The notes beneath the pieces are model-generated. The model was not told where the DNA came from, made no database searches, and saw only the letters and a program-made list of their open reading frames with translations. DNA of 64,000 bases from Flavobacterium sp. IB48 (GTDB taxonomy: Bacteria > Bacteroidota > Bacteroidia > Flavobacteriales > Flavobacteriaceae): NCBI RefSeq assembly GCF_016405855.1, contig NZ_JAEFCA010000001.1, forward strand, positions 1,234,273 through 1,298,272, in the 5' to 3' direction. This document shows positions 17,395 to 24,826 of the stretch, one piece after another. The position numbers were made by a program, and so were the translations under genes. Each line of letters begins with the position of its first letter. Position 1 is the stretch's first letter.

Positions 17395-17434
17395 AAAATC
17401 CCGATAGCTGAGAAACTATCGGGATTTATTTTTT
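17395..17434. terminator. Bidirectional terminator after aldo/keto reductase
   Basis: AAATCCCGATAG (17396-17407) pairs perfectly with CTATCGGGATTT (17416-17427) around an 8-nt loop and is followed by T-rich sequence. The convergent DUF4139 gene ends at 17443. Confidence 0.85.
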
Positions 17435-17442
17435 AGGAGATA

Positions 17443-19074
17443 TTATAAATTCAAAACCTGATCTTTAGGATATTTTACGCGATAACTTATTCTGATCTTC
17501 TTGGTTTCATTTGGTTTCAGCTGTAATTGCCAAGTTAAGATTCCTGTTTCAGAATTTACTTTTGCGCTGTCACTTTGTAATAATTCTACCTCGATTTCCT
17601 TATTGGTTGTCAACGGATATTGATCTTTTAATAAAAGTTCGACCAATTCTTTTTTATTATTTCGAACGGTAATGTCGTAGGTAAAAGTTTGTTCTTTTCT
17701 AGAAGACAAAAACTTCGTTCCCGATTTGTCTGCTACTTTTTCACGCTTTATAGAAACTTTTTTATCGCGCCCCATACTTAAATTCAAAGTATCACTGGTT
17801 TGACTTGGTTCTATAAATGTTTTTCCAACATACATTCCTTCAAAAATGATATTCGCTTCGCCTTGCAATAAATTGTATTTGCTGTAATCTGCAATTTCGG
17901 CAAGTAGGAAAGCCTCATTTTCTACTTTTGGAGCAGCATAATATTTATATGTTGCTGGAAGTTTAATTTCTTTTAAGGAAACACTATGTACTTTTCCATT
18001 AGAAAGAATATCGTACGGAATATCAATATCAAAAGCTATATTAAGTTGGTTTTCTGCAACAGTTGTAAAATCAGAAACCGAAGATTTTTTCATCTTTGGC
18101 AATGCAGATACTACGACGTCTTCAATTGCTTTATCTTTCACTTCTCCGTAAGCACTACTTTGCAATTGGTTGGCAACAGCTCTTTGATTGTAGCCATAGT
18201 TGGCATTGTTTCTTAAAAACCAAGAACTTAATATTGGAGCTTGATTGTTTTGGTTTGGATAACCGCTGGATAATGTCAGTTTTACTTTTTTCCAGTCGAT
18301 GCCACTGTTCTGAACAACCTGTGCTTTATAAACCATATTGATTGGCGCATTTACACTTTCGGTACGCAAATCATAAAATGGTGTCCAAGATGCGCTTTGT
18401 GTTAAATACGAAATCTCTAACGGAACAATTCCTGCTGCAGTGTTCATTACCTGAACAATTAATTTTCCTGATGAAGTTCGTTCTTCTTTGTTCGTATCAA
18501 ACTCAAGTTTATTGTTCAGTTTCTGAAGTGTCTCGTCAAGTTTTTTCTGTTTATCGGTTAAGGTATTGATATTATTGGCAATTTCGATTTGTTTGTTTTT
18601 ATAATAATCTACCATTTTCATTAATTCAGCAACGTTCAATCCAGAATTTACTCCCGAAATCTGTTGGTTTCGATCAAGTAATTGCATGGTTTTGTTTTCT
18701 GAATTAATCGTATTGACTACTTTTTGAAGTTCTTTTTGAACCAAAACAATACTATCATTAACTCTTTTGATTAAAGGCGATTTAGAATCTGTTTCATATT
18801 CTGAAATATAATTATTGGTAAACTGAACAGACAATACCGTTACATTTGCTGGAGCGCCAATTTGCACTGAATTTTCATTTAAATACGAAGCCACATTTTT
18901 AATGACAATTTCACTTGTTCCTGTAGGTAAAGTAGTACTTGCAGTCTGAGAAATTTCGGCAGCATTAAAATATACAGTTGCGGCTTTTACTTTTGCTGTT
19001 GTAAAAATTGGCTTTTGTGCATTCGCGAAAGCGCTGATCAATAATATGATGAATAGAATTACTTTTTTATTCAT
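17443..19074 (-). CDS. DUF4139 domain-containing secreted protein (MuiA-like)
   Basis: The 543-residue protein has a signal peptide (MNKKVILFIILLISAFANAQ). It then has a DUF4140-like N-terminal segment (VKAATVYFNAAEISQTASTT, about 28-130), a coiled coil (about 130-200), and a DUF4139 domain from about 205 to the end (LEISYLTQSASWTPFYDLRT; KVKLTLSSGYPNQNNQAPIL). This is the mucoidy inhibitor A family layout; the molecular function is unknown. It lies 58 nt downstream of the transpeptidase-like lipoprotein gene on the same strand and may be the last gene of an envelope operon controlled by the LytTR system upstream. Confidence 0.85.
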   Translation of the reverse strand: MNKKVILFIILLISAFANAQKPIFTTAKVKAATVYFNAAEISQTASTTLPTGTSEIVIKNVASYLNENSVQIGAPANVTVLSVQFTNNYISEYETDSKSPLIKRVNDSIVLVQKELQKVVNTINSENKTMQLLDRNQQISGVNSGLNVAELMKMVDYYKNKQIEIANNINTLTDKQKKLDETLQKLNNKLEFDTNKEERTSSGKLIVQVMNTAAGIVPLEISYLTQSASWTPFYDLRTESVNAPINMVYKAQVVQNSGIDWKKVKLTLSSGYPNQNNQAPILSSWFLRNNANYGYNQRAVANQLQSSAYGEVKDKAIEDVVVSALPKMKKSSVSDFTTVAENQLNIAFDIDIPYDILSNGKVHSVSLKEIKLPATYKYYAAPKVENEAFLLAEIADYSKYNLLQGEANIIFEGMYVGKTFIEPSQTSDTLNLSMGRDKKVSIKREKVADKSGTKFLSSRKEQTFTYDITVRNNKKELVELLLKDQYPLTTNKEIEVELLQSDSAKVNSETGILTWQLQLKPNETKKIRISYRVKYPKDQVLNL

Positions 19075-19132
19075 GAGGTCAAATTTAAATTAGTGGGAAA
19101 TATATGATTATTACTGTTAAATAAAAATAGAT

Positions 19133-19756
19133 TTAATAGTACATCACTAGAATTATTTTCTTTTTAGAATTGTCAATTAGTTTTTCGAGAACTCCGAAGA
19201 ATTTTTCGTTTACCATTGGACATCCCAAACTATTGCAAATTGGGTAAGGCTGTTCATCAAAAGGAATTTCTGAGTATTTATGAAGCACTATATTTCGATC
19301 AAAAGCGTTATTGTTGGTTTTGTCTAAACCATACAATTTATAGGCTTTTCCAAATGTTCCAACATACGAACCGCCAATGGCGTATTTGCCTAACGAACTG
19401 CAATTTGAATTTTTAACATTGCTGAATTTTAGTTCCCCAGGAATTCCTGTTTCAGAACCAGAACCGTGTCCAACCAAACCTTTATCTAGTAACTTGTTGT
19501 TTTTTAAATCATAAATAAAAAACCGATTTCTTCCAGATTCTATCTTCATATCTAAAAATAATGCCACATCTGAATTGTATTTTGGAGATTTCCCCAAGAA
19601 GCTCCTTACTTCAGTTATTTCATTTTTTAGTTTCTTTTCATAAGAATAGATCGGTTTTTTAGTTCTTGTGTCTTTTGTTTTCTCGTTTTTATTTTCACAA
19701 CTCAAACAAATCAACGGAATTACTGTAAAGAGCAGAAAGAATATTTTCTTTTTCAT
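19133..19756 (-). CDS. L,D-transpeptidase-like (YkuD_2) lipoprotein
   Basis: The 207-residue protein has a lipobox ending LICLSC (Cys20). The catalytic-type region includes FFIYDLKNNKLLDKGLVGHG, a His in IVLHKYSEIPFDE and a Cys in CNSLGCPMVNEKFF. This H...S-x-G-C arrangement is that of the murein L,D-transpeptidase catalytic-domain (YkuD_2) family, which crosslinks or edits peptidoglycan peptides in the periplasm. Activity is inferred only from the motif. It starts 8 nt downstream of the vWA lipoprotein gene, so the two are almost certainly one transcript. Confidence 0.8.
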   Translation of the reverse strand: MKKKIFFLLFTVIPLICLSCENKNEKTKDTRTKKPIYSYEKKLKNEITEVRSFLGKSPKYNSDVALFLDMKIESGRNRFFIYDLKNNKLLDKGLVGHGSGSETGIPGELKFSNVKNSNCSSLGKYAIGGSYVGTFGKAYKLYGLDKTNNNAFDRNIVLHKYSEIPFDEQPYPICNSLGCPMVNEKFFGVLEKLIDNSKKKIILVMYY

Positions 19757-19764
19757 TTGGATTT

Positions 19765-20925
19765 TTATTTTTCAACCGTATAGCCTTTTACTTTAGCGAA
19801 AGCTAGAATAGAAGAGTTTATCGTATTTCCTAGATCATCCTGAGATTTAGTTTTTTTAGCTTCAGTATCAATATATTGCTGACGCTTTTTTGCTAAAACA
19901 CTAATTTCTTTCTGAATTGTTTCTCTTTCTTTTGTTTTTTCGGTCACTATTTTTTGCAATTCTGCAGTGCTTTTGTTTTGCAGTTCGATTGGTAATTCTT
20001 CTTTTTTGATTTTCGAAATTGCTCCGGCATCATCTTTTACTTTATCTACCAAATCCCAAGTATCATTTTTATAAACGGCTTTTGATTTGCTTACGGCACG
20101 ATCGGTATAATTGGAAGCCGAAACTTTTTTAGCATTCTGATCCTGCATTATCTGGTTTCTTTTTTTATCGGCACCTTTCGCTCCGTAATTGATATAGGTT
20201 TTATTGATTTTTTCATCACATTTAGCGATTTGATCGTCATATGGTGTTGCAATATATTGAACCGCTTTGTCTGAATCGATATTGAAATATTTTCCTTTTC
20301 CGCGATCTGCGCCGTCTTTCCAAAATGAATTAATGCCTTCTGTTTTGTCTCCACAGAAAATAGTATTCACATAAATATTGTTTTTTAAAGCATCGCTAAT
20401 TGTTTCTTTATAACTTATTCTTCCTTGATCAAATCCTTCATTTCCTGCAATGTAAATCAGTTTCATGCTGTTTTTGTCAGAAGCCCATTTTAATCCCTTA
20501 GTTGCATCTTGAATTACAGCGCCGCAATATTCACTTCCGCCATTAGTTCTTAAAGCAAATAATTTCTCCGAAATCAAATCGAGATCTGTCGATAAAGGTG
20601 TTACTTGTCTGATGTAATTCGATCTTTCAGATAAACCATCGTTTCCATATTCGTATAAAGAGATTTCGATGTCTGGAGTTTTTCCTTCGTATTTTAAAGT
20701 CGTCAAAGTGTTTACAATGTTCCATAATCTTGATTTCGCCTGATCGATTAATCCGTCCATACTGTTAGAAGTGTCCAATAAAAGAGCGACTTGAATTTTG
20801 GTCGTTTCAGCCGAATCTGGCTTTTCGATCTCTGTGTTTTTTACTGGTTTTGCATTAGACGAATTACAGCTTGCAAAAAATATTGCTGAAGCCAAAAGCG
20901 CTGTTATAAAAAGATTTGATTTCAT
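19765..20925 (-). CDS. von Willebrand factor A domain lipoprotein
   Basis: The 386-residue protein has a lipobox FFASC (Cys20), then a vWA domain (about 45-235). Its metal-ion-dependent adhesion site is intact: LLDTSNSMDGL (D-x-S-x-S), with a later threonine region and AGNEGFDQG. The C-terminal third (about 255-386) is lysine-rich and helical, probably a coiled coil. It should be an envelope-anchored, metal-dependent protein-binding lipoprotein. Upstream are a TAAGTTTG box (20957-20964) and a 21-bp-period direct repeat (20995-21024) resembling a LytTR site. It heads the vWA / transpeptidase / DUF4139 operon. Confidence 0.88.
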   Translation of the reverse strand: MKSNLFITALLASAIFFASCNSSNAKPVKNTEIEKPDSAETTKIQVALLLDTSNSMDGLIDQAKSRLWNIVNTLTTLKYEGKTPDIEISLYEYGNDGLSERSNYIRQVTPLSTDLDLISEKLFALRTNGGSEYCGAVIQDATKGLKWASDKNSMKLIYIAGNEGFDQGRISYKETISDALKNNIYVNTIFCGDKTEGINSFWKDGADRGKGKYFNIDSDKAVQYIATPYDDQIAKCDEKINKTYINYGAKGADKKRNQIMQDQNAKKVSASNYTDRAVSKSKAVYKNDTWDLVDKVKDDAGAISKIKKEELPIELQNKSTAELQKIVTEKTKERETIQKEISVLAKKRQQYIDTEAKKTKSQDDLGNTINSSILAFAKVKGYTVEK

Positions 20926-20956
20926 GATTTTAGTTTTTAATTGAATGATTATAGAT

Positions 20957-20964
20957 CAAACTTA
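20957..20964 (-). promoter_or_regulatory. Promoter -7 box TAAGTTTG for the vWA operon
   Basis: CAAACTTA on the plus strand reads TAAGTTTG on the minus strand, 31 nt before the vWA ATG. No -33 TTG has normal spacing, as expected for an activator-dependent promoter. It lies 30 nt downstream of the direct repeat. Confidence 0.6.
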
Positions 20965-20994
20965 AAAACTAAAAAAGCTCACTTTTTGGACAAA

Positions 20995-21024
20995 TGGTGA
21001 AACAGTCTTTTGACTTGGTGAAAC
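20995..21024 (-). promoter_or_regulatory. Predicted LytTR-type operator, copy 1
   Basis: TGGTGAAAC occurs perfectly twice (20995-21003 and 21016-21024) as direct repeats with a 12-bp spacer, hence a 21-bp period. Two 9-bp direct repeats two helical turns apart are the known architecture of LytTR regulator sites. A related copy lies upstream of the SIMPL gene, and a LytTR regulator is encoded next to it. Confidence 0.65.
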
Positions 21025-21032
21025 TTTCCAGA

Positions 21033-21998
21033 TTAATGTATTTGTTTTGGAGTATTGATATTCAGGTTTTTTAAATCGCCATTTGGAGTAATCAGAATAA
21101 ATTCTTTGTCTGTTTTGGCAACTTGCTTCTTTTCTTTTTCTCTGTTAATAAAAATCTTTACTTCATATTGTACTTGAATAACGGGTTCCAGAACCGAAGG
21201 ATTAATGATGAAATCGAATTCTTTACTAAAAATAGGCTGGTAATAAAGCGTAGTCGATTTATTGGCTTGATTAACATCTGCCGATTTTTTTAAGTTTAAA
21301 GAAGAACTATTGTACGCTTCGTACGATTTGTACATTTCTACTGGTAAATTCACAACAAAACCATCGGTAATTCTTTTTTCAACGTTTGTAAATGTCTCTC
21401 CAAGAAGAAGTTCATAGTTCTTGATTTTTTCCTGAATCAGCAGTTTGGCTTTGTTCATCATTTCCTTTTTGATGGTTTCTAATGAATTGGAGAAATAATC
21501 AACTCGAACCAAATCGTATATTTCATGATTTGATAAAATCGAAATAAAATCGTTCAACTGATTTGGATCGGAAAATTTTATGTGGATGTTTTTCTTTAAC
21601 TCAAATCCCACAGGAACCTCATTGTAAGTTTTACGGCTGAAAATCTTTTTCTCGACTTCGTATTCATAAACAGGAACAAAAGAAATCATATCCACAAAAA
21701 TCTCAACGCCTTTTTTAAGTTTGATTTCGTTAAGCGAACGTTCAATTCTTTGGTCAAGCAAATCATTGACTTCTTTGGTTGTTTTACCCGTTTGAGTAGT
21801 GCTGAAAATTGCTGTATAAGTATCTGCTTTAACATTAGCAAGACCTTTTACACTTGCTACAATACCCTCGCTAGACGGAAAACCAATATCAATTGTAGTA
21901 TTTGCAGCATATTGATTCTGATAATTGACATTTCCAGAAACTTGTCCGATAATAAACTGAGAAAAAAGGATAAAAGAAGAGTAAAATAGTTTTTTCAT
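21033..21998 (-). CDS. SIMPL-like (DUF541) secreted protein
   Basis: The 321-residue protein begins with a signal peptide (MKKLFYSSFILFSQFIIG, cleavage near 18-19). The segment VKGLANVKADTYTAIFSTTQ followed by a heptad of Q/E/L helix (VNDLLDQRIERSLNEI) and a late LEPVIQVQYEVKIF strand fit the SIMPL/DUF541 family of periplasmic or outer-membrane proteins. The function is unclear. It is transcribed divergently from the histidine kinase gene, and a 21-bp-period direct repeat at 22062-22089 precedes its promoter box. Confidence 0.65.
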   Translation of the reverse strand: MKKLFYSSFILFSQFIIGQVSGNVNYQNQYAANTTIDIGFPSSEGIVASVKGLANVKADTYTAIFSTTQTGKTTKEVNDLLDQRIERSLNEIKLKKGVEIFVDMISFVPVYEYEVEKKIFSRKTYNEVPVGFELKKNIHIKFSDPNQLNDFISILSNHEIYDLVRVDYFSNSLETIKKEMMNKAKLLIQEKIKNYELLLGETFTNVEKRITDGFVVNLPVEMYKSYEAYNSSSLNLKKSADVNQANKSTTLYYQPIFSKEFDFIINPSVLEPVIQVQYEVKIFINREKEKKQVAKTDKEFILITPNGDLKNLNINTPKQIH

Positions 21999-22023
21999 AA
22001 TGATGGTTTTTAAGATTACCAGG

Positions 22024-22031
22024 TAAAAGTA
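22024..22031 (-). promoter_or_regulatory. Promoter -7 box TACTTTTA for the SIMPL gene
   Basis: TAAAAGTA on the plus strand reads TACTTTTA on the minus strand, 25 nt before the SIMPL ATG. It is 29 nt from the direct repeat, almost the same distance as in the vWA promoter (30 nt). It deviates from TAnnTTTG in the last base. Confidence 0.45.
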
Positions 22032-22061
22032 TTGATCGAAAAAACGTATTTTTGAGAGAAT

Positions 22062-22089
22062 GGGTCAACAAGCCTTTTGACTTGGTGAA
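22062..22089 (-). promoter_or_regulatory. Predicted LytTR-type operator, copy 2
   Basis: TGGTGAA (22083-22089) and GGGTCAA (22062-22068) are direct repeats with the same 21-bp period as copy 1. TTTTGACTTGGTGAA (22075-22089) is identical to the matching stretch of copy 1 (21008-21022). It lies between the SIMPL gene and the divergent kinase gene, so it could also serve autoregulation. Confidence 0.6.
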
Positions 22090-22140
22090 TGTTATAGGAT
22101 AGGAATTTGAAATTAAGTTACTTTACACTTTCTAAATAAC

Positions 22141-23964
22141 TTGTTTGTGAAACGTCATGTGTTAATTGTTTTTAGTCTGCTTTTTTTAGCGTTTTTATTT
22201 CCTCAAGAAATAACTGCGCAGTCACTTCCTGAAAAAAGCGAAAAAAAGAGTAAAGCCGTAATAAGTAAAACCGCTGAAGAATTATCTAAATCTTTAGATG
22301 AAAACGATGAATCGAAAATTGCTCAAAACTATGAAAAGCTGGCTAATGATTTTTTAAGCAAAGGCGATAATGCAAAAGCAGAAGAGTATTTTAAAAGAGC
22401 TTTAAATTCTTATACCAAATTAAAACTAACCGAAGATAAAACGCGTGTCACCAGAAGTTTGGCCAAAGTTCAGGAAAACCAGAAAAACTTCGATTCTGCG
22501 ATTAAGAACTACGAAGCGGCAGGTTCTCTAACCAAAGATGCATCTGAAGAAAAAATAAACCAAAACGATGCTAACCGACTCAGAAATCAATCTAATCCTG
22601 CAAGTCAGACCAATTATGTTGATTCGAATATTGAATTGCTGAAAAAAGACAAAAAAGCTGCTGAAGTAAGTGAAGCATATGTACAGAAAGCACAGAATTC
22701 TTTGCAGTTAAATGACAAAGCAGTTGCAATTGAAAGTTATAAAAAAGCTTTAAAATACGCTAAAGACAAACCAGAAGAAGTTAAAATTAAAAACGAAATC
22801 GCAAAAGTTTACGTTGCTGATAATCAGTTTGACAAAGCACTTGCCATTAACGAAAAATTGCTTGCTGATGCTAAAACCAACAACGATTTTACCACAGAAA
22901 TAAAACAATTGCAATCGCTGGCTTCACTTTATTTTGAAAAGAAAGAACCAGAAAAAGCCATTTCTTCTTTAAAAGAAGCCTATAATTTATCTTTTCAAAA
23001 AGGAAATTCATCTGAAGCCAGAAAGAGTTTGTCTTCTTTAATTAAATATTATAAAACAAAAGGCGAAGACAAGGAAAGCATGGCTTTGTACGAACAGTTT
23101 TTTGATAATTTCGAGCAGTTAATAAAATCCGATACTACTTTAATTGATGCTAAAACTTTTCAGGTTACAGAAGATAAAATTCGTCAGCTTGAAAAAGAAA
23201 AGGTTTTAAAAGACGAATTGATTTCGAAGAAAAACTCTTTCAATTATTTCCTATTAGGTTCAATTGGTTTGTTGTTGCTTTTGTTTTTCTTCATTGTAAA
23301 AGCATTGTATTCTATCAGAATCAAAAACAAAGAAATCGCTTTACAGTCATTGCGCCGTGAAATGAATCCGCATTTTATTTTTAATAGTTTGAATAGTGTC
23401 AATCAGTTTATTGCCGAAAACAAAGAATTGGAAGCCAATAAATACTTGACTTCTTATTCAAATTTGATGCGAAATATGATGGAAAATTCTAATAAAGATT
23501 TTATTTCGTTGGACAAAGAAGTAGAGCAATTAAAGAAATATCTCGATTTAGAACACCTGCGTTTTCAGGATAAATTTGACTTTGAAATTGTGGTTGATGA
23601 ATCTCTAGATACCGAAAGAGTTTTTGTTCCGAATATGATTATGCAACCGCATTTAGAAAATGCCATTTGGCACGGATTGCGTTATTTGGACAAGAAAGGT
23701 TTTTTGTCGCTTCGATTTGAGTATAAAAACGGAAAAATTAATGTGATTATTGACGACAACGGAATTGGTTTAACCAAAAGCCGTGAACTCAAAACGACCA
23801 ACCAGAAAATTTACGAATCTCGAGGTTTAAATAATACTAAAGAAAGAATTGACCTTTTGAACGAATTATACAAAAAGGATATTTCGTTTACTATTTCAGA
23901 AAAAGAAGAACCAAAATCAGGCACGATCGTTCAAATTGTTTTTCCATTAATTGATAAAATATGA
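22141..23964 (+). CDS. TPR-containing LytS/YehU-type sensor histidine kinase
   Basis: The protein is about 607 residues from TTG at 22141; GTG at 22147 (605 aa) is equally likely. It has a signal or first membrane helix (about 5-25), then a helical TPR region in the periplasm (about 45-350; KAEEYFKRALNSYTKLKL, KAVAIESYKKALKYAKDK). A transmembrane helix (about 368-390) and a cytoplasmic His_kinase domain follow. The phospho-accepting His is in NPHFIFNSLNSV (His411 from TTG), with N box QPHLENAIWHGL and G box DDNGIGL. It phosphorylates the LytTR regulator encoded with a 4-bp overlap. The TPR sensor may detect an envelope protein rather than a small ligand (inference). Confidence 0.92.
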   Translation: MFVKRHVLIVFSLLFLAFLFPQEITAQSLPEKSEKKSKAVISKTAEELSKSLDENDESKIAQNYEKLANDFLSKGDNAKAEEYFKRALNSYTKLKLTEDKTRVTRSLAKVQENQKNFDSAIKNYEAAGSLTKDASEEKINQNDANRLRNQSNPASQTNYVDSNIELLKKDKKAAEVSEAYVQKAQNSLQLNDKAVAIESYKKALKYAKDKPEEVKIKNEIAKVYVADNQFDKALAINEKLLADAKTNNDFTTEIKQLQSLASLYFEKKEPEKAISSLKEAYNLSFQKGNSSEARKSLSSLIKYYKTKGEDKESMALYEQFFDNFEQLIKSDTTLIDAKTFQVTEDKIRQLEKEKVLKDELISKKNSFNYFLLGSIGLLLLLFFFIVKALYSIRIKNKEIALQSLRREMNPHFIFNSLNSVNQFIAENKELEANKYLTSYSNLMRNMMENSNKDFISLDKEVEQLKKYLDLEHLRFQDKFDFEIVVDESLDTERVFVPNMIMQPHLENAIWHGLRYLDKKGFLSLRFEYKNGKINVIIDDNGIGLTKSRELKTTNQKIYESRGLNNTKERIDLLNELYKKDISFTISEKEEPKSGTIVQIVFPLIDKI

Positions 23965-24710
23965 TGACTTTGCAGAAAATAAAAAGCGTAATTGTCGAAG
24001 ATGAATTGGCAGCGCGCGAAGTGCTTAAAAATTATTTGAGCAAATATTGTCCGCAAGTTGAGGTTGTTGGCGAAGCGCAGAATATAAAAGAAGCCGTTCC
24101 GTTGTTGCATGAAATTAAACCGCAGTTGGTTTTTTTAGATGTAGAAATGCCTTTCGGAAATGCTTTTGATGTTTTAGAAGCCTGCAAAGAGCTACAATTT
24201 GAAACCATTTTTGTAACCGCTTTTTCTGAATATTCGCTTCGTGCTTTAAATCAAAGTGCTGCATATTATCTTTTGAAACCAATTAGCATTGAAGAACTGA
24301 TTATTGCGGTAAACAAAGTGCATCATCAGATTTTAAATCATGAAATCTTCAATCGAAATAAAATTATTGTTGAGAATTTCCACGAACAAAAACCAGAAAA
24401 ACAACAAGTCATTCTTCCAACGCTTGAAGGTTTTGAAGTCGTAAAAATGGAAGATATCGTGCGTCTTCGCGGAAACGGAAATTTTACTGATTTGTATTTA
24501 AACAATGGAGCAAAAAAAATGGTCTGCCGATTTCTGAAGCATTTTTCAGAGATTTTGCCTTTGCCTTTTATTCGTGTTCATAAATCGCATATTATCAATC
24601 TCAATTGCGTGAAATCGTATAATAAAGGCGGAATTGTAACATTGAACGACGGAACTGAAATTGAAGTTTCGCCAACTTATAAAGAAGAGTTTTTAAAGAA
24701 CTTTAAATAG
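23961..24710 (+). CDS. LytTR-family response regulator
   Basis: The 249-residue protein has a receiver domain (about 8-125) with acidic pocket VEDE, phospho-acceptor Asp60 in VFLDVEMP, Thr in IFVTAFSE and Lys106 in YLLKPIS. A LytTR DNA-binding domain (about 140-249) follows, with MEDIVRLRGNGNFTDLYL and FIRVHKSHIINLNCVKSY. The start overlaps the kinase stop (ATGA), so they are co-translated. LytTR proteins bind direct repeats about 21-22 bp apart; two such sites lie upstream of the neighbouring vWA and SIMPL genes, which makes these the likely targets. Confidence 0.95.
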   Translation: MMTLQKIKSVIVEDELAAREVLKNYLSKYCPQVEVVGEAQNIKEAVPLLHEIKPQLVFLDVEMPFGNAFDVLEACKELQFETIFVTAFSEYSLRALNQSAAYYLLKPISIEELIIAVNKVHHQILNHEIFNRNKIIVENFHEQKPEKQQVILPTLEGFEVVKMEDIVRLRGNGNFTDLYLNNGAKKMVCRFLKHFSEILPLPFIRVHKSHIINLNCVKSYNKGGIVTLNDGTEIEVSPTYKEEFLKNFK

Positions 24711-24718
24711 TTGTTTTT

Positions 24719-24818
24719 TAACCGCAAAGTCCGCAAGGATTTACGCAAGGCTCGCAAAAAGGAATTGTTTTCTAAAACTTTGCGTTCTCTGCGTAAATCC
24801 TTGCGGACTTAGCGGTTA
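24719..24818. repeat. 29-bp inverted repeat, GCAAAG family, between convergent genes
   Basis: Left arm 24719-24747 (TAACCGCAAAGTCCGCAAGG and on) pairs with 24790-24818 with one mismatch in 29 bases, and the 42-nt loop contains a smaller CGCAAA/TTTGCG pairing. It fills the spacer between the regulator and the convergent GT51 gene and probably ends transcription from both sides. The units CCGCAAAG, CCGCAAGG and ACGCAAGG repeat with a period of about 10. Confidence 0.8.
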
Positions 24819-24826
24819 AGTATTAT

